In this document: positions 26,901-38,732 of the stretch, piece after piece
Numbering within the stretch: the stretch's first letter is position 1
Layout: the number at the start of each line of letters is the position of its first letter
Assembly (NCBI GenBank): GCA_025093555.1
Contig: JAIWNF010000073.1
Span: 62,001-126,000, forward strand
Direction: 5' to 3'
Source: Circinella umbellata
Taxonomy: Eukaryota; Mucoromycota; Mucoromycetes; Mucorales; Lichtheimiaceae
DNA: 64,000 nucleotides
Position numbers and translations under genes: made by a program
The notes under the pieces: generated by a model
The model's input: only the letters and a program-made list of their open reading frames with translations
Told to the model about the DNA's origin: nothing
Databases searched by the model: none

Positions 26901-27350
26901 GAAATTTTGGTGGGCAAAAAAAATTTAGAAGTACGTCCAATAGATATCAACAAGGGCGTTGTTGCAAAACGAATCTTGAAAGACGTTTCAGATGTTGATT
27001 TTGTGATATGTGCTGGTGATGACAAGACAGATGAGGATATGTTCCGATTCCTAAGTGCTGCTCATTTATCTATAACTATGACAAGTGGTACGTCGGTTTG
27101 TTCGCCTCCATTAACACCTTTACCTTCTGCATCTTCTTCTTCTTCGTTACCCCCTTCAAATAATAAGTCACCACTATCACCTTCCGTTGTCATGACATCC
27201 CCTCCTTTACCAGATACTTGGAAACATCCAAATCCAGAATTGTTTTGCATCACTGTCGGTCCAGATAACAAAAAGACAATGGCCAATCGACGTGTAAAAA
27301 CAAGTCATGAAATTGTAGAATTGCTAAAATTGTTATCCACTATCGTGTAA
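23959..27350 (+). CDS. TPS2: Trehalose-6-phosphate phosphatase, TPS2 type
   Basis: Removes phosphate from trehalose-6-phosphate in the trehalose synthase complex. Exons: 23959-24661, 24748-24873, 25091-25143, 25241-25960, 26077-26259, 26364-26728, 26837-27350. They encode about 887 residues, like yeast Tps2 (896). The N-terminal two thirds is a GT20 trehalose-phosphate-synthase-like domain (IWIHDYHLLLVPEMVR, FHATFPSSEIFR, RDGMNTTSFEYI). Its sugar-binding N-loop is replaced by RRGHTALYSGL and the basic VDRLD site reads GRDKLD, so synthase activity is unlikely. The C-terminal HAD phosphatase is intact: LLFDYDGTLAP, WVISGRDQET, and GDDKTDEDMF. A Ser/Pro-rich insertion of about 40 residues follows GDDKTDEDMF before TWKHPNPELFCITVG. 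Stress regulation is expected from the family but not shown. Confidence 0.94.
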
Positions 27351-27634
27351 ACGAAATTTCAAATAAATATTGTTATATATCTCTCTCTTTTTTCCCCGTC
27401 AACAATCAGATGAAGCATTGTTTTTGCTGTTGTAGATATGTTTTATTACAAAGTAAAAGTTATAAACCAAGATAAAGAAAAAATAAAAAGGAAATATATA
27501 TGTATAAAAGTGTGTCCAAAGCGAAATAAAGAGAGGGACACAGAGTGAGAGGAGAGTGTGAGTGAGTGAGAGAGAGAGAGAAAGGTGGAAAGGGCGGAGA
27601 GTGAGAATTGCCTAATTAACTACTTAATTTTTTT

Positions 27635-30600
27635 TTAGAAATTTCCAAATTGTCCATTAGGTGGTGTCATGCCACTAAAGTTTGTTGCACCAGTCATCAT
27701 TGGAGATTGTTGTTGCATATTACCAGCTGTCAACATCAATGGATTACCCAAACCACCTCCTATTGCCGGTGCTGCTGCTGCTGCTTCATCATTTTCTTCT
27801 TGCTTTGCCATCTTTTCTTTCAACTGTTCAACGTCCTTGCCCAAAGTATCAATCTAATATTGCATAAATAAAAAAATCCCATACTTAGCATCCTATTCAA
27901 CAATATACATGTACAACCCTATCTTATAGATGCTTACCTTTGAGAATTGTTCGCGCATCATATTAATCATATAAGGCATAGCGAAATCCTTCAAACCATT
28001 TCTCCAAGACAACTCCATGACAACATCAGGTCGCATTAAATCGTAACAATTATACAACATGGCAGCAAAGCATTCTCGCTTGCCAACTTCAATAAAGTAT
28101 TGCAACAATTCTTCGGCAACTTCACCATCCTTGGATTCGGCAGCAGTTTCCATAGCATCCTTGAAAAGTTGATCTTGCTTGGACAATGCAATAGATTGGC
28201 GCCATCGTCGGTTCTTCTTGTAAAGGTGAGCAGCAATGCGACGGAATTCCAATAATTCATGTTCTTGAAGACGTTGTGCAATGTCCAAAGGATCGATATT
28301 ATCATATTGATCAATCGAATCACGCAAAGATTCGTGATCTTCTTCTTCAATATACAATTCGTTCAAGGCACCATTGACGGCCTTGTTGTTGACTTCTTGA
28401 ACGGAAACGAGGTAGCTACGAATCAAAGGAATATTGTCGGATTTTTCAAACAATTGGACAACGCGTGTGTGATTGATACGAGGGACCATCACGGCAAGCA
28501 AATCATTGAGCAATGTAGGTTGCTCGTTGAGATAGAAACGAAGTGATTTATAATACAATTCGACGTTAGACACCTTGACAATAATTTCCTTGAATGCAGA
28601 GTGTTCCCAAGAATCAGAAGCATGCTCCATCATGGCAGTGACAGCATTATCAAATTCATCATAATGGACATAAAGGAACACTAATTCACGCCACAAATGA
28701 CCATCGGTACATGCACGAATCACCTTGGGGATGTTGATACGAGAGACAAAGAGTTTAAGATGTTCCATCATCTTTTCAGGTGCATATTTAGCATACAATA
28801 CAGCCAATTCAGTGAACATACCCATATGAGCACGTTCCAAACCGAGACCTGCTTCAAGCAATCTTATCAATTCGTCAAAGTAGCCATTGCGTTCATATAC
28901 TTGAACCAATTCTTCCAATTCTTCGGCATGAACAATGATATGCAAACCACAGATTTGAGCAAGACGGAATTCACGTTGTAAGATACATTCAGCATTGACT
29001 TCTTTCCAGACCTTGGTACTACTTGCTTTGCGTGCACAATCGACGGCACCTTGGTAATCCTTGAGTTGGATCAAAGTGGTAGCCAAGCTGCCATGGTTCG
29101 AAATACTGGAGAACAAAATCTTGGCAGCTTCAAACAAACCAGCTTGGAAACAACGATCACCAACTTGTTGAATGTTGGCAATGTTAGGAGAAGCAATAAA
29201 GTCTTCGAGATCAGAAAGTCGATCTGTCTTGGCATAGGCAAACAATAATTCGGTTTCAATGTAAGGTTCACGTGATTGTTTGCGTGCCATTTGCAAGTAT
29301 CGGACCAAATCTTCATACTTGTCATCCATTTCAGCATGACGGGTTACTTCCATGTAGTTGGACATGTCATCAGCACGAATGTAAGAGTCAATGGAATCCT
29401 TGACACGCATATTATCGAGTTGTGCTTTGGCAAGCTTGCTCCATACTTCAGGTTGATCACATCGTTCGGCAAACTCATAGGCACGATCTAAGTCACCAAT
29501 CTTATCAATAAGTACATCCATAGCATCACCATTGACGTTGTGTTTCTTAAAGATAGCAAAAGCTTCTTCATAAAGATTTTCACCAATACAAACTTCAGCG
29601 ACATCAGGTGCATCGAAGTTGTCGAGACGACCAACATAATCCATAACACGTGTAGAATCAGCCTAATAGTAATTAAAAAATAACAGTCAATATCTTTTCT
29701 ATCCTCATCAGAAGAGAAACACTCGTACTCTTTTCATTCTTCTTTTATCTACTCCATTCCATTTATTACCTTGACAGCAGTGAAAATAAGCAAATTTTGC
29801 AATGTCTTATTGTCGCTGAATGCACTATTTTCAAGAACAATCTTTTCCAACAACTCGATAAGCTCGTTAGGAAGATCGGCGGCCATAAACGCTTTGACAG
29901 TAGCTGAAACATCATCAGGGTCTTGACATTCTGGTAAGGCTGCGGCCACAATTTGATCAATCAAAGCACGACGATGTTCATTGTTTTCTTGAAGAACATA
30001 AGCCCACAAGGGTTGATCACGACGATGTACAAGATAGCGAGCTTGATGTTTGAACATGGAGTTTTCATTGGTAATATGAACGAGTTCATAATCACATTGA
30101 CCCTTCTCGTAACAAATATAAGCGAGGTAAGGATCACGTTTCTCACAGTATTTACCAATGGTACGTGGTTCATAAAACTATAAAGCAAAATTATATAATT
30201 GTTTAATTACCTCTTTACTGCGTCCTTTTTCCATGCATCAATGTTTGCATAATATTTATAATGTAAACATGTGTAATTTAGTCGTCTGTTTTTTTTTACC
30301 TCATTTTCTTTCAAGAATGGTTCAGGATTGTTATTGGTGTCAATATAAATCTTAGCCAATGCATTGTAAACTTCAGTATCTTGAGTACCCTCAGTCACTT
30401 TCATGTTAAGCCATGGCAACAATAATTTGAGACGATTACGTTGTTCAACTTCTTCACAGAGTTTACCAACGGGTACATCACCCTTGACAGATAAAAGAAG
30501 ATTCTTAATAACATCTTCGTCACAGCCAACATCAAGCAAACCACCAATAACTTCGGGAGTACGAGAAGGATTGACTTTTTGAACGTAGGTTTCAATAAAG

Positions 30601-33600
30601 TTTTGTAAGTTGTTATGATATAAGTAAAGAACAAGGTCATGGACGAAATTGAAACGATCGCAAACGATGATAAGTGGTAACTGATCACTGAGTTTTGCTT
30701 CCTATATAATAGTAATATGTCATTAATTATTATCCGTAACACTTGACAACAGTGATAGTAGCTTTGTATATCGTAGTTACAATTTTCTATTCATTTTTAC
30801 CTTAAGGAAATTCTTGACTTTTTCAGCATCATAGTAGTTGCTTTCACGACAAATACGTTCGGCTTCGCGAACATTACCGGTTCGGCAAGAAGCTTGAATG
30901 TACTTGAAGTTGACCAAAGGATCTTGACTGACATTGACAATAGAACCCAAATAATAATAAAGACCTTCATTACACTTGTATGATTCAAACAAATCGATCA
31001 AATTGTGAGGTTGTAATTGTTCAGAATACTTGATGGCAATTTGAACAACAACTTGCAAATTTTGTCGCAAGTTATTAGAAAGCATTTCCTTAAGACATTC
31101 CAAAGTTTGATCCACTGAAAGTGTTCCAAAGTAGTTAACAAGCCATTCAGCATTTATTGTGTGGGTATGAGGGATGATACGTTTGATATCGTGAATATCA
31201 GTGTAATGCTCCAATGCCTAATAATTAATCAATATCAGTAAAAATAAAAATAGAAAATAGAAAACCCATAAAGTAAAAATAAAAAATAAAACTTGTTTAT
31301 CTATATTCCAAAATAATAATACTTACACGTTGATACAAACCAGCTTTTTCACAAAGGTTACCAATTTGAACACGGTCGTAATGGGTAAGCATACCAGTAC
31401 CAAGAATAGCATCAGCTACTTGAGGTGCATGAATCAAGTTCATTTCCAAAACACGAGTTTGCAAAGGAGCGTCCTCGGGACGGTTGGGTTTAAGATAATC
31501 CAGTAAGAACGAGGTTGCTTGTTGAATCATATTTTGTGATGCAAAAACATCGACAACCTGGGTTACATTAATAATTCAGTTAGTTCCTTCTTTTTTAAAA
31601 AAAAACAAACAAACAAATATTATGTCTTTCTTCTACGACGACACTTTTCTTCATCTTTCTTGTATATAAATAATTATAGATACGAACCTTAATAGGATCA
31701 ATCAATGGACCATTTTCATCATTTACAAGACCAGCAGCAAAATCAGCAGCCTTATCAGGATCTACACGAGCAATGTTGTGTAATAAGGAGACATAATCAG
31801 GTGTATAACCAACTGTCTTTGTATAAGACAAGATCTTGTCATATTGTTTACTTTCGGCAAAACAAAGAACTACCTTTTGAGGTACATTGGCACGTAAATA
31901 GACTGAAGTAGCCAAAGTCGAATCATACTGCTTAACAAAGTCACCTAACTCTTCACTGCATTCCAATTTATCTTCCTTTAACCATTTCTCTAACAGTGGT
32001 TTGCGGTTTTGAGTTAAGATAGGTTTGGCCAATTCAAGCGATTCATACTTGTTCAAACCACCTTTTTCCAATAAAATACCAAAGTATTGTAAAATAGGTG
32101 AAATTTGTCCTTGTTGGGTTGGGATTTGTCGGAAACGTTCGATTGTTTCAGTGGTACGCAAAATACCCTAATAAGAAAAAATAATGATATAATGATAAAT
32201 AAGGCAATTCCATTATTTAAGACATGTATGTTGCATGACGGACAATTACTTACTCTTGGCGAGTTTGCAGCAACCTTGGCGGATTCTCCATAAGCACCTG
32301 ATGAGAAAAGTTGGTTGAATCGTTGAATATATAAATCGTCAGCACCAGAAAGACCACCACGGGAAGCAAGTTTTAAAGCCAACTCAGTGTTATTCAAAGT
32401 GTTGATGATATATGGAACAATGGTGTTTTCGTCTAAAGATACAGAAAGGACCTAAACAAATAACAATTCTCGTTTAGTGATCTTCTTTATCCTTTTATTT
32501 CTTTATCTCATTTCCTCTTGCACGCAAATTATACCATTACTTACTTGACCCTTTTTGTTGACACCAATAATACCACCAGAAGCTTCGTGTTCAGCAGTGA
32601 CAAAAATGGTTTCACTGCTGATGCGGTTCATATAAATGCAAGTACCAGATTCCAAATCATATAAATGAATAAAACCCATCTTGGTAACCATATAAACGAT
32701 ACCATATTTATGACTGACTTGCATAGCCACAGGGAAATCAGATTGTGCTTCCGGTGGGAAGAAAACTTCGACGGCCTTCTTTTGGAAGGGTGGATTGCCT
32801 TCAGGGTGATCGACCTCAATAATTTGAAGTTTAGCAGCACCACTTGCGGTACGAACAACAAATGTGAAAAGTTTGGTAGGATGAGGAGCATCTTCAATCT
32901 TTAATTCGGCAAATGCAGCAGCATGACCTTCAATGTATTGACTGACACCTCGGTCTTTGGAATAAAGTTGCATAGATCCTGCAACACGACCTTGTTGTGC
33001 TGAAATACCAACCAAAACAAACCACTTTTCATCAGAAGAGGCACGGTAGTTGATGATTTGACAGCCTTCCAAAGGTTGACTTCTATCAAAGATCTTGACG
33101 GGAGCAGATTCTCCTTCAATAGACCAATGATATACAGATTTATCAGTGACAAGACCAATGGTCTTGATATCAAGCCATTTCCAAAATACAACATCTTCTT
33201 GCATGACATGGGATTTGAGCTTGGATTTTAATTCGAGATTGAAGACTTGAAGTTGATGTGCAGCTATATATCAGTGTAATAATGATAAATATAAATAATT
33301 GAATTTAATTAATTGTTTTTTTTGTGTTTATAAGTGTAGTTAAATATAAAAACGCGTCCGTGTTTTATTGTAACCATAACAACCATAGCCACTGTTACTG
33401 CTGTTGTTGTTTCTGTTGTTGTTGACAACCCATATAAATATATTATATATGTCATTTAGTAGTTTACCTTTAAGTGCCATCACTTTAGTAGTAGGATGCA
33501 TAATAACTGAATCGGCCGTGATGGGTCTTCGCATGATTTGGTTATCGTTAGCTAGGTCAATGATGACAACTTGGTTAGCATTATTGACTTGTTCACGAAC

Positions 33601-33858
33601 ACAAATGAAGCGATCGGACTCCATCGTCAACGTATTAAAGCCAATACTAGCTGCATTCACGCCAAGGCTTTGCAACTGTATTGATAATAAAAATAATAAA
33701 CCATAAATTAAAATTAAAAAATAAAAAAAAAGATGGGTTAAAACATTGCTTTTAAGATGGAAGTTTTGGACTTTCATTTTCTAATTTTTTTTTTTGCTTC
33801 ATCCTTTTTCTCTTACCTGGGCATGTTCTTGGAATTTTATAGGTAAAGGTTCACTCAT
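27635..33858 (-). CDS. CHC1: Clathrin heavy chain
   Basis: Structural leg of the clathrin triskelion for endocytic and trans-Golgi coats. Exons on the minus strand: 33858-33817, 33675-33468, 33263-32545, 32451-32254, 32167-31688, 31557-31327, 31217-30801, 30701-30300, 30177-29770, 29662-27938, 27853-27635. Every phase joins and gives about 1682 residues, the family size. The start [20 protein letters not shown] is canonical. Exons 2-3 encode the terminal beta-propeller ([37 protein letters not shown]). The rest is alpha-zigzag clathrin repeats ([13 protein letters not shown] [59 protein letters not shown]). The trimerisation hub and a Met/Gly/Asn-rich tail ([15 protein letters not shown]) close the protein. 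The large tenth exon (575 codons) is the longest uninterrupted coding block in the gene. Confidence 0.98.
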
Positions 33859-34792
33859 CGTCTGCTTGTCGTTCTTTTTATTTAAATGTACATCGGAAGG
33901 AAATTATATGAGCAAATTATTATTATTATTTTTAATAAAAAGAAAAGAAATACAATAGAAAAGAGAGAGTGTTAGTTATAAATTGAGTACAAGAGATAAA
34001 TAGACTGATATAAATTTTATTAATAGAAACACCACTTTGGTTAATTAGGATTACCTTATGCACACACAAAAAGTTCGGTATATATTTCTTTTCGAAACGA
34101 AGCAGACAAAGAGGCGGGTACGAAATTACCAGACGTGTCCATGTTAAGCGGCTAAAGTAATCGGAAGTCGAATTATTTCCACTACCAGGTTTAACCTTGG
34201 CAGAAATCCCAATGAGATCGTCATTTCGGAATCAACTTGTTCCGTTCCTTTTAAAAAAAACATTTTTGATTCATCATATATACTCTATCCATGATATACC
34301 TACATACACGAGTAGATATGCTTAATAGATGTGATGAGTATGAAAGTAATATGCAAGAGATAGAATGTGAAAAAGATATATGCTCATGATCTATTCCTTG
34401 GCAATTACTGCTTACGCTATATAAAAGCGAACTCAATACAAAATGAGGCTGGTTTTTTTTTTGGAAAATAAAAAGTTATATATAGATACATTAGCCTCAC
34501 TAAAAAGACTTTTAATTTTTCACCATATATTAATTCGACATAGATACAATTATATGTATATATCCAATAATAGTAAGATCAACAAATTATTGAAAAGGAT
34601 CGTGTAGGTCGAGTTTAATATTAATATGATATAAAATATAAAGTATAATGAGGAATAATAGAGTTACAAAGTATATATAGATAGAAAGACAATTATTATA
34701 TAAAATGTTTGCTGAAATTCATTAAAATAGGTAGTATAGAAAGGAAACAAAAAAAATAGAGAGGAAAGAATTAATTAATGCATTAAAAGTTA
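33859..34792. other. Intergenic region
   Basis: Upstream region of clathrin heavy chain (right part of that gene's promoter) and 3' flank of the next minus-strand gene. AT-rich with no recognised gene. A GC-richer patch lies at about 34080-34230. Confidence 0.6.
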
Positions 34793-37700
34793 TTATTGTT
34801 CTTTGACAACACCACGTAAACCGGCTTTCAATTGTTTCATAAATTGGCGTCCTCCAGGGAAACCATGATCCAGTGGACCCCATTCTACTTCCCAGGGGGC
34901 ACCATCTTCATGTTGCTCAATTTCTGACCAACCATCAAATACTGCAGTATCATCTAACGGAATATCTTTACCACTGGTTGTTGTAACCGAAAGAATCTTA
35001 CGGGACTTGTATGTAGCAACAACATGAATACGTTGTGCAAGCGTTCTACCGGTATCAGTTGGATTAACACGAATCCAAACTCTATAAGAGCAGAATATTA
35101 ATTTTCTTGTTCTATTCAACATACAATAAAAATTCAAAATATATTTATTACCTTTGACCTGGATTAATACTTGGAACAGTAATATGTCGATGATTTGGAT
35201 CAGCTATTATAGTAGAAGAAGAAGAAGAAGAAGAAGAAGAAGAAGAAATTAATAACTGAAATGTATATATGGACTCTTGACTTTCAATGATAAGAAAAAA
35301 ATTACGTACTTTTTGGAATTTTTGGTAACTCCTTTTCAGGTTGGTTTTTAGACACGGTAGATTCATCCACGTTTTGTACATTACCACCTTCAGCATCTAC
35401 TCTGTAGTAACCATACATGTTGGATGGAACTAATAAAAATAAAACAGGGAAAAAATGTGTATTAGAGTAAAGATTCAATAAATATTACACTTAGCATATA
35501 TATATTATAAAAAAAGAAAGTGATATTTACCTTCACTAGTAGAAACATTTGGATACGAATACATGCTATATGCATCATTATCACTTACAACAACACCTGG
35601 GGTAGGCGAAGGTGTAGGTGCACCTGCACGTAATACATTGGCTGGGTATACTTGTGGTGTCGTATATGCCATATCATCATAGGAGCCATGGCCCATATAA
35701 GGTGTATGTTGTACATGTAAATGCTGCTGTTGCTGTTGAAAGTTTCTATCTTCAACACCCAAAGCACTTGCAGAACGCGATCGCTGATGATATACAGGGT
35801 GATGTTGAGATAATGCAGGTGGATCAATTGTTTCTTGTGTCTTGTCACTTTTGGAACGAGGTTTACCATCATCATTGTTTCCTTCCTCTTGTTGTTCTTC
35901 AGAGTCTTTTCCCTTTTTATCATCTTCATCCTCCTTTGCCTCATCAACCAAAATACCAGCTAAACGTGCTTGCATAGCACTTACAGAAGGTGTAGGAGCA
36001 TCCGGAGTAGCCGATCCTTGACGTTCTAACCACGGAGGAAGAGGTTCAATCTTATTGGAATCATTAGAAGAATCTGTTGTTTTCTTTTTAACAGGTCCTA
36101 AACTACCAAGAGAACCAAATGTTGGATCAACGCGTGTTACTGTTTCTCGGTTACTGTTATTTGTAGCAGCGGTGGATGGTGATGGTGACGAACTAGTAAT
36201 TGGGATTTTAGGTTCAATAACAGATGCTCTTGATCGATCAACCACAGGTTTTTTAGGTACATTGGATAATGAGAACATGGGCTCAACAACGGAAGCTCTT
36301 GATTTTTGTTGTTGTTTTTCAAGTGCTTTTTTGATTGCATTTTCCTTGGGTTCTGGTTCTGGTTCAGGAATATCAATATCCAAAAGGTGACCTTCAGCTG
36401 GTTTAGATTCTTCCTTTTCCTTTTTTTTGTTCTTGCTCTTGTTCTTTTTCTTCTTCTCCTCTTCATCCTTTTTCTTCTCCTCTTCTTTTTCGTGATCCTC
36501 ATCAGCCGAACTACCAGTACCATCGGTATCATAATCAGAAGACGCGTTTAAATCAACAAGATCTTCTTCATCGAAATAATCAGCAGGGTTAAATCCGGAT
36601 TCTTTATTTTGCTGTTCGTCTTCGGACGATTCCTCTGATGATGATGATGATTCCTCTTTTACAACGATTTTCTTCTTTTTACTCTTGGTTTTTTTCTTGC
36701 TGACTGAGGTCACTGGTTGTGATCGTTTAGAAACTACCTTTTTCTTCTTTGGTTTTACTGGCTCTGGTTCTGGTTCCGACTCTGACTCTGACGATTCTTC
36801 ATCACTTGTTTCTTTTTCTTCAGATGATGATGATTCTTCTTCCTCCTCAGTAGCAGATGCAGATACAGCAAAACTATCAGCGAATGGATCTGATTCATCA
36901 TCGCTTTTTTTAACACTTTTACGGCCCTTGCCCTTGATAACTGGAGCAGAAAGATAATTATTCTTTTTAGATGACTTTCCATTCTTAGGTTTAGGTTTTA
37001 AGTAAATCTCCTCCTCTTCTTCTTCTTCTTCCTCACTTTCCACAGCGTGTTCTCGATTGTCATAATTTAATTTTGCGGTTTTTAAAATTGGTGGTGGTGC
37101 AGGTGAAGATGAACGGTGTTGTTGATGATGATGACTCTTGGTTACTTTAATAGGTTCTTCCGTAGATTGTGGTTCAGTAGCAGCAGGTGATGAGGAACGA
37201 TTAACAATAGGTGGTACTGGCATGGCCATGTAATTGTTAGTCGTATCCTGTTGTTGATGATGATGATGATAAGACTGTTTTTGCTGTTGTTCAGGAACTG
37301 GAGGAATAACAAACATCATGGGATCTTTTCGTTGGGTTGGTAATGAAGATGAAGATGAATTAAACAGAGATGAACCCATGGATTGAGAAGGTACATCTTG
37401 ATATTGTTGTTGTTGAACAGGATGCTCATAATTCTGTGAATGATGATGTTGTTGTTCTTGGTATGAAGGATGATGTTGTTGTTCTTGGTATGAAGGATAA
37501 TGTTGTTGTTGTTGTTGTTGTTGCTGCTCGGGATAGGGAGCGTGATTATGATGATGATGAGGAGGAAGAGGATGCTGAGCATAATGTTGAGATTGTTGTT
37601 GCGGAGGTTGAGATGGAGGAGATGGGTATGGATAGGGAGTTTGCTGATGGTGTTGTTGAGAAGGAGAAGGTGGGTATTGGGACGATTGAGGAAGGTAAGC

Positions 37701-37855
37701 ATGTGGATGATATGGACTTGATGGAGAAGATGGTTGAGGTGGTTGAGGTGGTGGTACCGCAGTATTTGTAAATGAATGTGGAGGTTGTTGTGGATATCCT
37801 TGTGTAACAGGGTAAGATTGTTGATTCACAGGCATAGGTGATGCTGGAGCGGCCA

Positions 37856-37897
<42 letters not shown>

Positions 37898-38732
37898 GTG
37901 GTAATGGATAGGCTTGTGCTCCAACGGGTGATGGTGGAACATGCTGTTGAGGTGTTGATGCTCCATAGTCTCGTGGTGGTATTCCAGAAGGCTGTGTTGC
38001 CCCATTAAACGTAGATTGTGACGTAGATGATGAAGAACCTCCATATGGTGGAGGTGGCACTTCGCGACCTGATGATGAACACGCTATAGATGAAGATGAA
38101 GTACCAGTGTTTTGTGAAGTGGGTCTTCCCAAAGAACCGCTTGGTGCTAAATAAATGAAAAAAAAGAGGAGGTATAAATTAATAAAGTTAAATTACTATA
38201 ATTAAAGTTACTTTTATATCCAATTTCTTAAGAAAAAAAATGTATATATATACATACTATGGTTATATGCCCTCGGTTTTGAAGGAATTGGTGGTGGAGC
38301 AACAGTAGTTGTGGCAATAGATAAAGGAGAAGGTGATGGATCACGTATAGGCAAATTAGGTGGTGGAGATGTTTCCTGCTGTTGTCGTTCTCGTTCTCGT
38401 TCCTGTTCCTGCTGCTGTTGCTGTTCTCGTTGCTGCCGTTCTAGTGCCTGTTGCTGTTGTTCTGCTTCGAACTCTGCTTGAAGTCTTCTTGCTAATTCTT
38501 CGTCTGATAATTCCTGTTGTCCACGTGGAGGAGATGCAGGCGATTGTTGTTGCTGTTGATTCTCCTCGAGTTCAGCTTGTAATTTCTTCGCCATTTCTTC
38601 GTCCAACAGTTCTTGCTGCCGCCTCCTTTGAATTTCGGCTTTCCATAGTTTTTCTTCTTGAAGCTGTAATTGTTGTTGAAGTTTAACTGATTTCCCTTTC
38701 TTATGGTCTTTACTCTGAAAAATTCCCTTCAT
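34793..38732 (-). CDS. Large low-complexity protein with two MIU-like ubiquitin-binding motifs
   Basis: Exons on the minus strand: 38732-38258, 38146-35531, 35429-35310, 35203-35152, 35081-34793. Phases join and give about 1183 residues. I do not recognise an orthologue. Residues 1-150 are a Gln/Glu/Arg-rich coiled coil holding two near-repeats, LLDEEMAKKLQAELEE and LSDEELARRLQAEFEA, that resemble MIU (inverted UIM) ubiquitin-binding helices. Next comes a Pro/Gln/His/Ser-rich segment with a long Asn run, then alternating acidic and Lys-rich blocks (for example residues matching 36400-37060). The C-terminal 130 residues are ordered-looking: VPSNMYGYYRVDAEG, HITVPSINPGQRVWIRVNP, THVVATYKSRKILS-like IHVVATYKSRKILSV, TTSGKDIPLDDTAVFDGWSEI and WEVEWGPLDHGFPGG. 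They could be a beta-grasp-type domain; that is inference. Role perhaps in ubiquitin-linked trafficking or cortical assembly. Confidence 0.82.

Noticed and set aside
35585..37771. Several long frames on both strands over the low-complexity gene
   Set aside because: They arise from trinucleotide-repeat coding sequence read in other frames; the 875-codon frame is continuous with flanking exons and correct splice phases.
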